Source: an uncultured Clostridia bacterium
Lineage (GTDB): Bacteria > Bacillota > Clostridia > Oscillospirales > Acutalibacteraceae
DNA length: 48,891 nt
Assembly (NCBI GenBank): GCA_944384985.1
Contig: CALWVM010000016.1
Span: 1-48,891, forward strand
Direction of reading: 5' to 3'
Shown: positions 32,586 through 43,502 of the stretch, one piece after another
How the letters are laid out: every line of letters begins with the position of its first letter
How positions within the stretch are numbered: position 1 is the stretch's first letter
The notes under the pieces: model-generated
What the model saw: only the letters and a program-made list of their open reading frames with translations
Told to the model about the DNA's origin: nothing
Database searches by the model: none
Program-made: the position numbers and the translations under genes

Positions 32586-35546
32586 ATGATGCGCTACTTT
32601 ATTAACAAAACCAATTACCTTGATTTCAGTACGTTTGCCGAAAACCGTTTGGAACACCGCAGCTATTTTATTCCGTTTCGTACATTGGAGACGATGCGGA
32701 AAACCAATTGGTTCTCCGAGCGTTCTGAAAGCGACGCTGTAACGTTGCTTTCCGGCGCGTGGGATTTTATCTATTATAAGACGGCCTCCAAACTTCCGAA
32801 GAATCTGGATACAGACAAGGTGGCATTTCAAAAAATCACTATACCGTCCACTTGGCAAAAAACAGGGTATGATACGGTCAATTATTTAAATTCTAGGTAT
32901 CCGTTTCCGTGCCGACCGCCAAAAACCCCGAAGAACTGTCCGGTCGGGGTATACCGCAAGGTTTTTTCGCTAAATCAGAAAAAGGAATGCAGCTATTTTC
33001 TCACTTTTTTGGGTGCGGGTGCGTCCTTGGATGTCTACCTTAACGGTGTCTATGTCGGTTACAGCGAAGGAAGCCACAACAGTGCGGAATTTGATATTAC
33101 CAAGTATCTGTTTGCGGGGGAAAATGAGCTTTTGGCTGTTGTTTACAAATGGTCAACAGGCACATATTTGGAATGTCAGGATATGTTCCGCGAAAACGGC
33201 ATATTCCGCGATGTTTATATTACGGAACAAGCGGACACATATTTCTTTGATTTTGTATTCCAAACCGAAAAGAGCGAACATGGCTATAAAGCTCTGCTTA
33301 CGGCGGACATCCGCGGCGCGAAAAAGGCGCAATGGAAGGGTGAACTGTTTTCAGACGACGTATGTATCGCTTCAAAGGCCGCGTGTGTAGGGGAAACGGT
33401 TGGGTTTGAAAATTTGGATGTTCGCGAGTGGAACGCCGAGCACCCGATCTGTTATGACCTTGAACTTACTTTGCTCAGTAACGGTCATATTTTGGAATGT
33501 ATCCGACAAAAGGTCGGCTTTCGGACAATAAAGATTGACGGTTGCAAATATTTGCTCAACGGCAAGCTGATTAAATTAAAAGGCGTTAACCATCACGATA
33601 CGCATCCCATCCGCGGCTATGCCATGACTGCCGATGATTTGAAAAAAGATATTGAGCTGATGAAGGCATACAATGTGAATTGTGTGCGTACCTCGCATTA
33701 CCCGCCCGACCCACTGTTTGTTACCATGTGCGATGTTTACGGTATTTATCTTGTGGATGAAGCGGATATGGAAACACATGGTTGTTATAAGCCTAAGTGG
33801 ATCGGTGACAATCCAAAATGGGAACCGCGCATTCTTGACCGTATGTCTGCTTTGTTTGAACGGGATAAAAACCATACCTGTATTGTCATGTGGTCTATGG
33901 GTAACGAATGTACGGGCATCCGAAATTTTGATGTCAGCTACGCGTATTTAAAATCCAAAACCACCATTCCGATCCATTATGAACCCGCTTGCAGAAGCGA
34001 GCGCGTGCATTATGGTATTTTGTCGCATTTTTATACGTCGCCGTGGGATATGCGTGCGCTTGCACGCGGTGAATGGAAGGGCGAAAAGAATTATGATGCA
34101 CCGTTCTTCCTTTGCGAGTATGCGCACAGTATGGGCGTTGGCCCCGGTGCTTTGGATGAATACTGGGATGTGATCTACAGCGACGAGCGCTTTTTAGGCG
34201 GCTGTATCTGGGAGTGGGCGGATCATGCGCATTACAGCGAGACGGCGAAATACAAATATACCTACGGCGGTGACAACGGCGACAAAAAACACGACGGAAA
34301 CTTCTGCTGTGACGGTTTGTTTTTCCCGGATCGCACCCCGTCACCAAGCGCATTTTGTATGAAGAATGTGTACAGTCCGCTGCGCGCTGCGTATCGGGAT
34401 GGGCGCTTGTTTGTAACAAATACCAATCGTTTTGCGTCGAGCGAAGGTATAAGGATCTCATATTATCTGTTGAAAAACGGAGAAAAACAAACGGAAAACG
34501 TTTATGATTCCGCAATCGAGCCGGAGCAGACGGTAGAACTGTCTGCGGATATTGCGTGCAGCGATGCAGATGATGCATTTGTGATTCTGACCTATACCGA
34601 CATGCGTACGAATCAAATCGTCGCCCGTGAGCAGATCACGCTCCGCGAAACTCTGCCGGAGATCGCCGCAAGGCGCTGCGCCGTTCAGTGGAAGAACGAA
34701 AGCGGGAATCTGCTGTTAGAGAGCGAACATCGGAAAATGGAATGGAACAAAAGCGGAAACCTTTGCCGTTTGACCGATCAAAACGGTAAGGATATGTTGT
34801 TTGATAATCTGCGCGGCTTTGTTCCTCAGCTTTCTCAAGCTGTTATTGATAACCACAAGCATATGACGTGGTCGCTGAAAAAAGCCGGTATCCCGCGGCT
34901 ACAGCCGGGCGTGGGAAAACGCGTCTATGACGACTATTTGAATACCGTTTCCACAAAATTTCCGCTGCTGAACGGTCGTAAAAAGCGCTTTGAGGTTGAG
35001 CTTGTGTTTAAAGCGCTGTCCGAAAAGAGGGTGCGTGTATCCTATACGCTTACAAGCCTTTGCAAAAAGCCTTTGGATATTCCGCAAATCGGTTTGACGC
35101 TGAAATTAAAGGGCGAATACAAGAACGTAAAATATTACGGTATGGGTGATGTGGAGTGTTATTCCGATTTTTCCAAGCAGTCTGTTATGGGCGTTTATGA
35201 AACCACTGCAGAGGATATGTACGTTCCGTATATCAAACCGCAGGAGTCGGGGAACCGCAGCGGCGTTCGCTGGGCGGAGATCACAGACAATACGGGCGCG
35301 GGGATACGCATAACAGCTGTTGCAGCACCGCTGAACTTCAAAGCAGTCAATGTTGTGACTGAAAACCTGCAAAATGCCAAGCATACGGAGGACGTGGAAC
35401 GTGTCAATGCAACCGTTCTGCATTTAAACGGGTTTATGCGCGGTATCGGCAGTGCAAGCTGCGGCCCGGATACCGCCGAGCGGTATAAAAAGATTCTGCA
35501 TTTGAAAGAATGTTTTACATACACATTTGACTTTGAAATTATTTAA
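32586..35546 (+). CDS. GH2 beta-galactosidase (LacZ-like)
   Basis: This 986-residue enzyme has the five-domain LacZ layout: jelly-roll, Ig-like, TIM barrel, Ig-like and a large C-terminal beta domain. Acid/base E441 lies in VMWSMGNECTG and nucleophile E511 in FFLCEYAHSMG; the barrel opening GVNHHDTHPIRG is also typical. Length is close to the usual 1,020 residues. Tandem ATG codons at 32586 and 32589 follow AAGGCGG; the second has the better spacing. Cytoplasmic, as no signal peptide is present. With GH35 it gives the locus two beta-galactosidases, probably with different linkage preferences. Confidence 0.92.
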   Translation: MMRYFINKTNYLDFSTFAENRLEHRSYFIPFRTLETMRKTNWFSERSESDAVTLLSGAWDFIYYKTASKLPKNLDTDKVAFQKITIPSTWQKTGYDTVNYLNSRYPFPCRPPKTPKNCPVGVYRKVFSLNQKKECSYFLTFLGAGASLDVYLNGVYVGYSEGSHNSAEFDITKYLFAGENELLAVVYKWSTGTYLECQDMFRENGIFRDVYITEQADTYFFDFVFQTEKSEHGYKALLTADIRGAKKAQWKGELFSDDVCIASKAACVGETVGFENLDVREWNAEHPICYDLELTLLSNGHILECIRQKVGFRTIKIDGCKYLLNGKLIKLKGVNHHDTHPIRGYAMTADDLKKDIELMKAYNVNCVRTSHYPPDPLFVTMCDVYGIYLVDEADMETHGCYKPKWIGDNPKWEPRILDRMSALFERDKNHTCIVMWSMGNECTGIRNFDVSYAYLKSKTTIPIHYEPACRSERVHYGILSHFYTSPWDMRALARGEWKGEKNYDAPFFLCEYAHSMGVGPGALDEYWDVIYSDERFLGGCIWEWADHAHYSETAKYKYTYGGDNGDKKHDGNFCCDGLFFPDRTPSPSAFCMKNVYSPLRAAYRDGRLFVTNTNRFASSEGIRISYYLLKNGEKQTENVYDSAIEPEQTVELSADIACSDADDAFVILTYTDMRTNQIVAREQITLRETLPEIAARRCAVQWKNESGNLLLESEHRKMEWNKSGNLCRLTDQNGKDMLFDNLRGFVPQLSQAVIDNHKHMTWSLKKAGIPRLQPGVGKRVYDDYLNTVSTKFPLLNGRKKRFEVELVFKALSEKRVRVSYTLTSLCKKPLDIPQIGLTLKLKGEYKNVKYYGMGDVECYSDFSKQSVMGVYETTAEDMYVPYIKPQESGNRSGVRWAEITDNTGAGIRITAVAAPLNFKAVNVVTENLQNAKHTEDVERVNATVLHLNGFMRGIGSASCGPDTAERYKKILHLKECFTYTFDFEII

Positions 35547-35559
35547 CGGGAGCGTAACC

Positions 35560-37704
35560 ATGAAGCATTGGGTATTGGACGGCAGCGCGTTTCTGTCGAA
35601 GATCGAAAAAACGGAAAACGGCTTTGTCTTTTCCAACGGGCTTGTGCGCCGCGAAATCGAAAAAACGGGCTGCAAAACCGTGACCTTTGAAAATCTGCAA
35701 AACGGCGTGCAGCTGATTGCCGCGCCGTATGCGGACTTTGAGATTTCCGTAAACGGCAAAACGCAAAGCGCCGCAGTTTTTAAATTTGAAAAAGCGGAGG
35801 AAGTCCCTTGCTTGGAGCGCGTTGCGTTCCGCAAAACCGAGACCATGACCGCCGGCGGCGTATATCCGCCGCCCGGCAAAGCCGTGCTTTTGCATTATTC
35901 GACAGAAGGCTTGCCGTCTGTGACCGTTCGCTATGAGATCTATGACGGAATGCCTGTTATGATGAAGCGCCTTACCGTGCACAATGGCGGCAAAGCTGCC
36001 GTGACGATCGACAATATAGCGGTCGATGTCCTGAAAATTACGGACAACCGCGATACATTATTTGTGGACAGCGATTATGATTCCACCACCGATTTTCTCG
36101 GGCTGGATCTTCAAAAATATGCCAAGCACTACGCACGCTATCGCTATGACACGTTGGAGGTCGCGCCCTTACAGCGCATGAACGTAAAGCTTATGCCCGG
36201 CGAAAGTCTGGATTCCATTGTGTCTTACGAGCTGCTGTTCGGCACAGCCTACTATGAGCAGCGCCTGATCGAAGTCAAAGAGATGTATCGGCGTATTGCA
36301 CCGTGGTGCACGGACAACGTTTCCTTTTTCCATTTGATCTCCAATTCCCCGCGTACCATTCGGAAAGTGGTCGACCAGTGCAAAGAGATCGGTATTGAAA
36401 TGATCATTCAGTCCTTCGGTTCCGGCGTCAATATGGAAAGCGGTAACGAACGGTATCTGGAATGCATCAAAAAGGCATATGATTACGGCCACAGCAAAGG
36501 TATCCGCATGGGCGCGTATACGCTGGCTTATGTCAAAAATTACCGCCCGGTCAAAGGGGATGAAGCCTTGAACCATGACGGCAGCCATATTTGCCGCTGC
36601 CTTGCCACCGACTGGTCGAAGCAGTACATGAAAAATGTTTTGCGCTTTATCGATCGAACCGGCGCGGACGCGGTGGAGATCGACGGCCCTTACGGGATGC
36701 TGATGTGCGCCGGCGGTAAAACACATAACCACGACGATTTTACGGATTCCCAATATAAGCAGTGGAAAGCGTCGGTCGTAGACTGGTACCGCGAGATCAA
36801 AAAGCGCGGCGTCTATATCAATGCGCCGGATTGGCATTTCTTAAACGGTACCAACCGCAGCGGCGTGGGCTATGAGGAGATCGCGTTTTCCGAACGCCGT
36901 TCCGAACAGCTTGTGACTTCGCGTATTTACTATTATAAAGGTACGTTTTCCAAAAACCCGTCGCAGGGCTGGGGCTTTTTGCCGTTGAACGTCTATCACG
37001 GCGGCGGCAAGGATGCACAGTTTTTCCCAACTGCGCAAAATGCGTTTGAATTTGACTGGGCAATGGCGCAGATCGTCGCAAGCGGCGTTTGGCCGACCAT
37101 CCGCGGGAAAAAAGCCTATGACTCAGAGAAGGGAAAAGAGATCTTCACCAAATGGACGACGCTTTATAAAAAATACCGCAGGGTGTTAAACGGCATCACC
37201 GTGCACTTTATGCCGCCGCGCATCGACACCGCCGACCCGTCGCGGACCACCTGCATGGATGCGATCATGAACCAGCTCCCGACAGGCGATGTCCGTGGGT
37301 TTGTGATGTTCTTCAACCAAACGGACGCTGTGCGGACCGAGGACATTACGCTGCCGGTCTATTATACCGGGCTTTCCGATCTGGACGCGCCGCCCGCGCC
37401 GTTTGAAAACACCAAAAACAGCGATGTGCAGTATCCGCTGTACGGCGAAGAGATCGCACCGCTGGTCATCCGCGCCCGTGACGGCTCGGAACGAACCTAC
37501 ATCACCGACGATCAGGTGGAGGATAAGCCTATCCCGCCGATGCCGAAAGGGGAACCGACCGAAAAAACCATCGTCATTTCCGAAAACGACGAAAATCCCG
37601 TTTCATATTCCATTGATTCCAACGCGAACGTACATATGCAGCTGACCCTTCCCGCAATGTCCTATAAATGGTACGTCCTGCGTGCACCGAAAGAGGAGAA
37701 ATAA
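35560..37704 (+). CDS. Clan GH-D-like putative glycosidase, family unassigned
   Basis: This 714-residue protein has an N-terminal beta-sandwich (about 1-245), a TIM-barrel-like part (about 250-540) and a C-terminal beta region. In the barrel, GADAVEIDGPYGMLM places D375 where GH36/GH27 enzymes have their nucleophile (KxDF), and YEEIAFSERR (438-447) or nearby acids could supply the second carboxylate. I cannot place it in a numbered family. There is no signal peptide. The ATG at 35560 follows CGGGAG, 14 bases after the GH2 stop. An alpha-galactosidase-like or alpha-N-acetylgalactosaminidase-like role is possible but not shown. Confidence 0.68.
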   Translation: MKHWVLDGSAFLSKIEKTENGFVFSNGLVRREIEKTGCKTVTFENLQNGVQLIAAPYADFEISVNGKTQSAAVFKFEKAEEVPCLERVAFRKTETMTAGGVYPPPGKAVLLHYSTEGLPSVTVRYEIYDGMPVMMKRLTVHNGGKAAVTIDNIAVDVLKITDNRDTLFVDSDYDSTTDFLGLDLQKYAKHYARYRYDTLEVAPLQRMNVKLMPGESLDSIVSYELLFGTAYYEQRLIEVKEMYRRIAPWCTDNVSFFHLISNSPRTIRKVVDQCKEIGIEMIIQSFGSGVNMESGNERYLECIKKAYDYGHSKGIRMGAYTLAYVKNYRPVKGDEALNHDGSHICRCLATDWSKQYMKNVLRFIDRTGADAVEIDGPYGMLMCAGGKTHNHDDFTDSQYKQWKASVVDWYREIKKRGVYINAPDWHFLNGTNRSGVGYEEIAFSERRSEQLVTSRIYYYKGTFSKNPSQGWGFLPLNVYHGGGKDAQFFPTAQNAFEFDWAMAQIVASGVWPTIRGKKAYDSEKGKEIFTKWTTLYKKYRRVLNGITVHFMPPRIDTADPSRTTCMDAIMNQLPTGDVRGFVMFFNQTDAVRTEDITLPVYYTGLSDLDAPPAPFENTKNSDVQYPLYGEEIAPLVIRARDGSERTYITDDQVEDKPIPPMPKGEPTEKTIVISENDENPVSYSIDSNANVHMQLTLPAMSYKWYVLRAPKEEK

Positions 37705-37708
37705 AGCC

Positions 37709-38950
37709 ATGCAAAAAACCATTCGAGTCGCCATGATCGGCATGGGGGAACGCGGCAAGCAGCTGATGGAGCCTCTGCTGAAAATGGAGGACGTGCAAGT
37801 TGTCGCCGTCTGCGATGCTTATGAGGATCGTACCAAAGCCGCCGCCGAGGCGGTCAAAAAAGAAAACGGCAATATCCCTTTTCAGTCGCAGGACTACAAG
37901 GCGGTACTCTCGCGTGATGACGTAGACGTTGCGGTGATCTCCACCTCCTGGCAGTATCACATTGCCATCGCGATCGAAGCGATGCGCCGCGGTGTTTTTG
38001 CCGCGATGGAGGTCGGCGGTACATATGATCTACAGGAATGCTACGATTTGGTCGAAGCGTATGAGCAGACCAAAACGCCGTTTTTCTTCCTCGAAAACTG
38101 TTGCTACGGCCGCCGGGAGCTGATGTGCTTAAATATGGCACGCGCCGGGGTGTTCGGTGAGATTGTGCATTGTGACGGCGCGTATAAGCACGATCTGCGC
38201 AAGGAGGTTTCCTACGGTAAAGAAAACCGCCACTACCGCCTGCCGCACTATATCCACCACAACTGTGAAAACTATCCGACGCATGAATTAGGTCCCATCG
38301 CAAAGATTCTCGGCATCAACCGCGGCAACCGCATGCTGCGTTTGGTGAGTGTTGCAAGCAAGGCGCGCGGCCTTGCCCAGTACGTCCGTGACAACAAACC
38401 GGACGACACAGAGCTTTTAAACACCGAATTCCGGCAGGGGGATATCGTCACGACCGTGATCACCTGCGAAAACGGCGAAACGATTACCCTGACGCTGGAC
38501 ACCACGCTTCCGCGCATTTACAGCCGAAACTTTACGGTGCACGGGACGAAGGGTATGTACCAGGAGGACGGCGACTATGTTTTTCTGGAAAAGGACCTGC
38601 AAGTCGATATTGCCGAGATCGATACCGACCCGCAGAAGATCTGGAAAAATGCGGACAAATATGCCGAAACCTATGACAATGATTTGTGGAAGCACAAATC
38701 CGCCGGTATGCTCGCCAGCGGCCACGGCGGCATGGATTATCTGGTGCTTCGCGCCATGCTCAGTGCCGCAAGAGGGGAAAGCTATCCTGCGATCGACGTT
38801 TACGACGCCGCCGCTTGGATGAGCATCACCGCACTTTCGGAGCGATCTATTGCAAACGGCAATATGCCTGTCGAGATCCCGGATTTCACAAAGGGCAAAT
38901 ACAAAAACAGAACCGAAAAGTCCACCGGCAAATACGCGCTGGATATATAA
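37709..38950 (+). CDS. GH109-like NAD-dependent glycosidase / Gfo-Idh-MocA protein
   Basis: This 413-residue protein has an N-terminal Rossmann fold with the dinucleotide motif VAMIGMGERGKQL and a C-terminal Gfo/Idh/MocA domain. The segments CCYGRRELMCLNMARAGVFG and CENYPTHELGPIAKI match the pattern of GH109 alpha-N-acetylgalactosaminidases, where the Tyr and His of this region (Y189 and H192 here) are active-site residues. GH109 enzymes cleave through an NAD+-dependent redox elimination. No Tat or Sec signal is present, so it is cytoplasmic. Many sequences in this group are only oxidoreductases, so GalNAc as substrate is tentative. It begins 4 bases after the preceding stop. Confidence 0.75.
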   Translation: MQKTIRVAMIGMGERGKQLMEPLLKMEDVQVVAVCDAYEDRTKAAAEAVKKENGNIPFQSQDYKAVLSRDDVDVAVISTSWQYHIAIAIEAMRRGVFAAMEVGGTYDLQECYDLVEAYEQTKTPFFFLENCCYGRRELMCLNMARAGVFGEIVHCDGAYKHDLRKEVSYGKENRHYRLPHYIHHNCENYPTHELGPIAKILGINRGNRMLRLVSVASKARGLAQYVRDNKPDDTELLNTEFRQGDIVTTVITCENGETITLTLDTTLPRIYSRNFTVHGTKGMYQEDGDYVFLEKDLQVDIAEIDTDPQKIWKNADKYAETYDNDLWKHKSAGMLASGHGGMDYLVLRAMLSAARGESYPAIDVYDAAAWMSITALSERSIANGNMPVEIPDFTKGKYKNRTEKSTGKYALDI

Positions 38951-38999
38951 TGCGAAAAAAACAATTTGCAGGATTTCAGCGCACGGAAAGGAAAACCGC

Positions 39000-41075
39000 A
39001 TGAAAAAAGTTTTTGTTGTTTCCAAAACGCATTTGGATCTGGGCTTTACAAATTACGCTGCCGTTATTAAAGAGACCTATCTCAATGACTTTATTCCCAA
39101 CGCCATTGCGCTTGCGAAGCAGGTCAATCGGGACGGCCGGCGAAACTTTGTCTGGACTACAGGCTCCTGGATCATCAAAGAGGCTTTGGAAAAAGGCACG
39201 CCCGAGCAGCAGAAAAATCTGCGTGAAGCCATAGAACGCGGCGACATTGTCGCCCATGCGCTGCCTTTTACCACGCATACGGAGCTTTTGGACACAGATA
39301 CGCTGGACTACGGTCTGTCTATTGTTGACCGCATCGATGCGCTTCGTGGCAGAAAGACCATAGCGGCTAAAATGACAGATGTTCCGGGGCATACCCGCGG
39401 GCTTGTCAAGCTTCTTGCCAAACACGGGATCCGCTTTTTGCATATCGGTGTTAACGGCGCATCTGCCGTGCCTAAAGTGCCGGAATGCTTCCTTTGGAAA
39501 AGCGGGGACAGCGAGGTCGTCGTTGTCTATTCGGGCGATTACGGCGGGGCGTTCCAAAGCGATCTTTTAGACGAGATTTTGTACTTTGACCATACCCATG
39601 ATAACAGCGGTGCGCCCGAGCCGGAAAAGATTTTGTCTAAAATCAATTCTCTGCGCAAACAGTATCCGGATTACGAGGTTGCGGCCGGTACGCTGGATGA
39701 TTTTGCGGAAGTGATTTGGGAAAAGCGCGAAAAGCTCCCCGTAGTGGAGGAGGAGATCGGCGATACATGGATCCACGGCAGTGCGACCGATCCGTATAAA
39801 TCCGCTGCTTTGCGCGAGCTGATCACTCTGAAAAACAAATGGCTGGCGGACGGCTCTCTGCAAAGGGACAGCGAAGAATATATTGGTCTTGCCGACAACC
39901 TTTTGTGTGTGGCGGAGCATACCTGCGGCATGGATGTCAAAATGTATTTTGCGGATTATGAGCACTATCTGAAAAAAGATTTTCAGGCAGCAAGGGCAAA
40001 AGATACGATCGCTGTCCGCAATCCCTTTGCAGGTTTTCCGCAGAATTTTCTGGTTTTTGCAAGCCGCTTGCTGGGCATTTATAAAAAAAGCTCGTATCAC
40101 GCCTTTGAAAAAAGCTGGGCGGAGCAGCGCGGTTATATCACGGCAGCCGTGGCGGCACTTTCTCCCGGGCACCGTGCGGAGGCGGAACAGCATTTGAGAG
40201 CGCTGCGCCCGAAGACGCCCGCAGCCTTCACGCCGAACGGTGATGCGTTTGCTCCCGTGTCCTGCGGCAAATGGGCAATGCAATTAAACAAAAACGGCGG
40301 CATCGGTGTGCTTTCCTTTGACGACGATGCGGTGATCCGTAAAAACGCCGCGCCGATTTTGGAATACCGATCCTTTGCTTACAGCGACTATCAATTCTGG
40401 CTCGAGCATTATTCGCGTGACTTAAAGCAGAACTTTAGCTGGGCCTACGGCGATTTCGCACGCCCGCTTCTGCAAAAGGTAAGCGGAAAATACCCGACCG
40501 GTCGTTTCCCGTTCACCGTGCAGACCGCAGCCGCCGTGCAGGCGGAAGACAGCGTACAGCTTTTCGTCAACCTTGTCTGTGAGCGAAAATTGTCGGAGGA
40601 GCTCGGTGCGCCGCGTCTGGTACAGTTGGTTTACACCCTGCGTGAAACCGGGCTGACTTTGGATGTCTCCTGGTTTCAAAAAGATGCCAACCGCCTTACG
40701 GAAGCCGTGTATCTGCATATGTATCCGACAGGCGGCAAGGTGACTTTTGACAAGCTCGGCGATGTCATTGACCCCATGAAGGTGGTCTCCAAGGGCGGGC
40801 GGAACCTGCACGCCGTATGGGCCGCAAATGTGGAAACGGAAAAAGGAAAATACAAGATCTACAACCGCCATTCCCCGATTGTTTCACCCGGCAGAGGCAA
40901 GATTTTGGAGTTTGACGATCAGCTTGAGCATATCGAGCAGGACGGCATGACCTTCGTTTTGTACAACAATGTTTGGGGAACGAATTTTCCGCTTTGGTAT
41001 GAAGAAAACGCCGCTTTCCGTTTCGAGATCACCAATGCAGTGTGTCCCGATGCGCAAAAGGAGACAGAGGTGTGA
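39000..41075 (+). CDS. DUF5054 / GH38-like putative glycosidase
   Basis: This 691-residue protein belongs, by its opening [18 protein letters not shown], to the group annotated DUF5054. It keeps the layout of GH38 alpha-mannosidases: H11 and D13 in SKTHLDLGF match the zinc ligands of HxDxGW, and D127 and H131 in [10 protein letters not shown] match the nucleophile/zinc Asp and the His of the DPFGHS motif. A beta-rich C-terminal half (about 400-690) follows. No activity has been assigned to this group that I know of. The ATG at 39000 follows AAAGGA. There is no signal peptide. The zinc-type active site and locus suggest an alpha-glycosidase. Confidence 0.75.
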   Translation: MKKVFVVSKTHLDLGFTNYAAVIKETYLNDFIPNAIALAKQVNRDGRRNFVWTTGSWIIKEALEKGTPEQQKNLREAIERGDIVAHALPFTTHTELLDTDTLDYGLSIVDRIDALRGRKTIAAKMTDVPGHTRGLVKLLAKHGIRFLHIGVNGASAVPKVPECFLWKSGDSEVVVVYSGDYGGAFQSDLLDEILYFDHTHDNSGAPEPEKILSKINSLRKQYPDYEVAAGTLDDFAEVIWEKREKLPVVEEEIGDTWIHGSATDPYKSAALRELITLKNKWLADGSLQRDSEEYIGLADNLLCVAEHTCGMDVKMYFADYEHYLKKDFQAARAKDTIAVRNPFAGFPQNFLVFASRLLGIYKKSSYHAFEKSWAEQRGYITAAVAALSPGHRAEAEQHLRALRPKTPAAFTPNGDAFAPVSCGKWAMQLNKNGGIGVLSFDDDAVIRKNAAPILEYRSFAYSDYQFWLEHYSRDLKQNFSWAYGDFARPLLQKVSGKYPTGRFPFTVQTAAAVQAEDSVQLFVNLVCERKLSEELGAPRLVQLVYTLRETGLTLDVSWFQKDANRLTEAVYLHMYPTGGKVTFDKLGDVIDPMKVVSKGGRNLHAVWAANVETEKGKYKIYNRHSPIVSPGRGKILEFDDQLEHIEQDGMTFVLYNNVWGTNFPLWYEENAAFRFEITNAVCPDAQKETEV

Positions 41076-41077
41076 CA

Positions 41078-43456
41078 ATGAAGCTGTATTATGATGCGCC
41101 CGTAAGTCAGCTCATGCGCGCACGATCGGGAAAACGCATGAGCCGTGATGCGTTCTGGGAACAGACCGTGCTGCCCTTGGGAAACGGCAGCATAGGCCTC
41201 AGTGTATACGGGGAGGTCAACCGCGAAAGAATCGTTCTCAACCATAAGACACTGTGGACAGGCGGACCATCCAAACGCCGTCCGCAGTATTGCGGCGGCA
41301 ATATCGACAAGCCCGATGCTTTCGGAAAAATGCCGTCAGATTATTTAAAAGAAGTACAGGCGCTGTTTCAGCAGGGCGAGGTCGATCAGGCGGAAGCCCT
41401 TTGCAATAAGCTGGTCGGTAAAAAAGCGGGCTACGGTGCGTACCAGTGCTGGGGTGAACTGGAGATCACATACAACGGCTTGAAGCCTGCGCCGAATCGT
41501 TATTTGCGGGAATTAGATTTGGATACTGCGGTTTGCAGGGTGGAATATGAAGCGGCTAACGGACGGAAAACGTGTCACGATGCACGGCAGTATTTTGTGT
41601 CCCATGCCGACAGGGTCGCTGTTTTGCATACCGTGCGGCGGGAGGGCGGTCTTTCCTGCACCATCCGCTTAAAACCAAGCCATTTCGGCCGTGTCCGGGC
41701 AACCAAATCCGGGCTTCTGCATTACGGCAGGCTGTTGGATAACGGCTTGCAGTATTGTGCCTGCCTTTTTCTGGATACGGACGGCAAAACCCGTGCTTAC
41801 GGCTCTCGGGTCGTCATTCGTGAAGCAACGTACTTCACCGTGTATTTGTGCATGGATACGGATTATGCCGACAATTATCCCGTGTATCGCACCGGAGAGC
41901 GTTCCGAGCAGCTTCGTGAGCGCGTGACTCGATGTGCGGAAACGGCCATGCATTGCGGCGTGCAGCCGCTTTACGAGCGGCATCTTGCCGATTACAGGGC
42001 GTTATATGACCGTGTTGCGCTGGATTTAGGGGGCAATACGGATTTGCCGCCGACCGACCGGCTGGTGCACACCTATTCAAACCCGGATACGCCGGAGAAG
42101 CATAAGCGCGGGCTGGAAGCGCTTCTGTACCAGTTCGGCAGATACCTGACAATCGCTTCATCAAGAGAAGGCGACCTGCTTCCCTCCAATTTACAGGGCA
42201 TCTGGAATGTTTCCAATACGCCGCCGTGGAACAGCGATTTTCATCTGAATGTCAATCTGCAAATGAACTACTGGCCGGTGTATGTCTCCAATTTGGCGGA
42301 GTGTGCGATGCCGCTTGTGCGGTATATCGATAAGCTCCGTGCGCCCGGGCGTGTGACAGCGCTTGTATACACGGGAAAAGAAGCCTCGCAGAATGGAAAA
42401 GAAGGCTTTTTGTTCCACACACAAAATACGCCGTTCGGCTGGACTTGTCCCGGATGGTGCTTCAGCTGGGGGTGGTCCCCGGCAGCTGTTCCGTGGATCT
42501 TGCACGATGTGTTCGGTGCGTTTGCATACACACAGGATACGGCGCTGCTGAAACATACGATTTACCCGATGCTTAAAGAGACCGCCGGATATTTTTCAAG
42601 AATGCTTATCGAGCATAACGGGCGTCTGGTCACGGCGCCGTGCTTTTCGCCGGAACACGGGCCGCGCACCATGGGCAATACCTATGAACAGTCTTTGCTC
42701 GCACAGCTGTATCTCGATGCGATCGAAGCTGCTGAGACGCTGGGCGTGGACGCAGACCGCGTAAAGGCATGGAAGGAAATCCTTGCCCGTATGCAGCCGA
42801 TCGAGATCGGCGAAAGCGGACAGATCAAAGAATGGTATCACGAAAAGGCTTTGGGTGAGATCGGGGAAAAAGGACATCGGCATTTGTCGCACCTGCTGGG
42901 GCTTTATCCGTGCAATGTCATAAACAAGCGCAACGACCCGGAATATTTGCAGGCGGCGATCGTTTCTTTGAATGACCGCGGGGACAAAAGCACGGGGTGG
43001 GGCACTTGCATGCGCCTTGCTTTGTGGGCGCGCGTCGGGGACGGCGACCGAGCACACCGCCTGATCCAAAGCCTCCTTGCCAACTGCATATATATCAATT
43101 TGTTCGACACCCATCCGCCGTTTCAAATCGACGGCAATTTCGGGTATACCGCAGGCGTCAATGAAATGCTTTTGCAAAGCAATTTGGGCGTTGTGGAACT
43201 TTTGCCGGCTCTGCCTTCCGTCTGGCGGAACGGTTGTGTGCGGGGACTTGTTGCAGAAGGGAATTTTACCGTAGACATAAGCTGGGAAAACGGTCGGCTT
43301 GTAAAAGCAACGGTCGTTTCACGCTGCGGCGGCACATGCGCGTTTTGCTGCCCGCAGGGCAAGCTTTCCTGTATACAGCCGCACGCCTACAATGCGTTCG
43401 GCGATCTGGTGGTCGAGACCCGGCAGGGGGATGTGCTTACGATATGTCTCCTTTGA
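41078..43456 (+). CDS. GH95 alpha-L-fucosidase-type enzyme
   Basis: This 792-residue enzyme has the complete GH95 plan: N-terminal beta domain ([20 protein letters not shown]), (alpha/alpha)6 barrel and C-terminal beta domain. All catalytic positions known from the Bifidobacterium bifidum AfcA enzyme are visible: N391 and N393 in [14 protein letters not shown]526 in FSPEHG and D685 in QIDGNFG. GH95 enzymes are inverting and typically remove alpha-1,2-linked L-fucose; some members act on L-galactose. No signal peptide. The ATG at 41078 lies 2 bases after the previous stop. No fucose breakdown genes are in the window, so released fucose must be handled elsewhere. Confidence 0.9.
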   Translation: MKLYYDAPVSQLMRARSGKRMSRDAFWEQTVLPLGNGSIGLSVYGEVNRERIVLNHKTLWTGGPSKRRPQYCGGNIDKPDAFGKMPSDYLKEVQALFQQGEVDQAEALCNKLVGKKAGYGAYQCWGELEITYNGLKPAPNRYLRELDLDTAVCRVEYEAANGRKTCHDARQYFVSHADRVAVLHTVRREGGLSCTIRLKPSHFGRVRATKSGLLHYGRLLDNGLQYCACLFLDTDGKTRAYGSRVVIREATYFTVYLCMDTDYADNYPVYRTGERSEQLRERVTRCAETAMHCGVQPLYERHLADYRALYDRVALDLGGNTDLPPTDRLVHTYSNPDTPEKHKRGLEALLYQFGRYLTIASSREGDLLPSNLQGIWNVSNTPPWNSDFHLNVNLQMNYWPVYVSNLAECAMPLVRYIDKLRAPGRVTALVYTGKEASQNGKEGFLFHTQNTPFGWTCPGWCFSWGWSPAAVPWILHDVFGAFAYTQDTALLKHTIYPMLKETAGYFSRMLIEHNGRLVTAPCFSPEHGPRTMGNTYEQSLLAQLYLDAIEAAETLGVDADRVKAWKEILARMQPIEIGESGQIKEWYHEKALGEIGEKGHRHLSHLLGLYPCNVINKRNDPEYLQAAIVSLNDRGDKSTGWGTCMRLALWARVGDGDRAHRLIQSLLANCIYINLFDTHPPFQIDGNFGYTAGVNEMLLQSNLGVVELLPALPSVWRNGCVRGLVAEGNFTVDISWENGRLVKATVVSRCGGTCAFCCPQGKLSCIQPHAYNAFGDLVVETRQGDVLTICLL

Positions 43457-43502
43457 TTTTAGCTAAGATATGCAATACATATATTGAAAGCAGGTAAACA
43501 GA

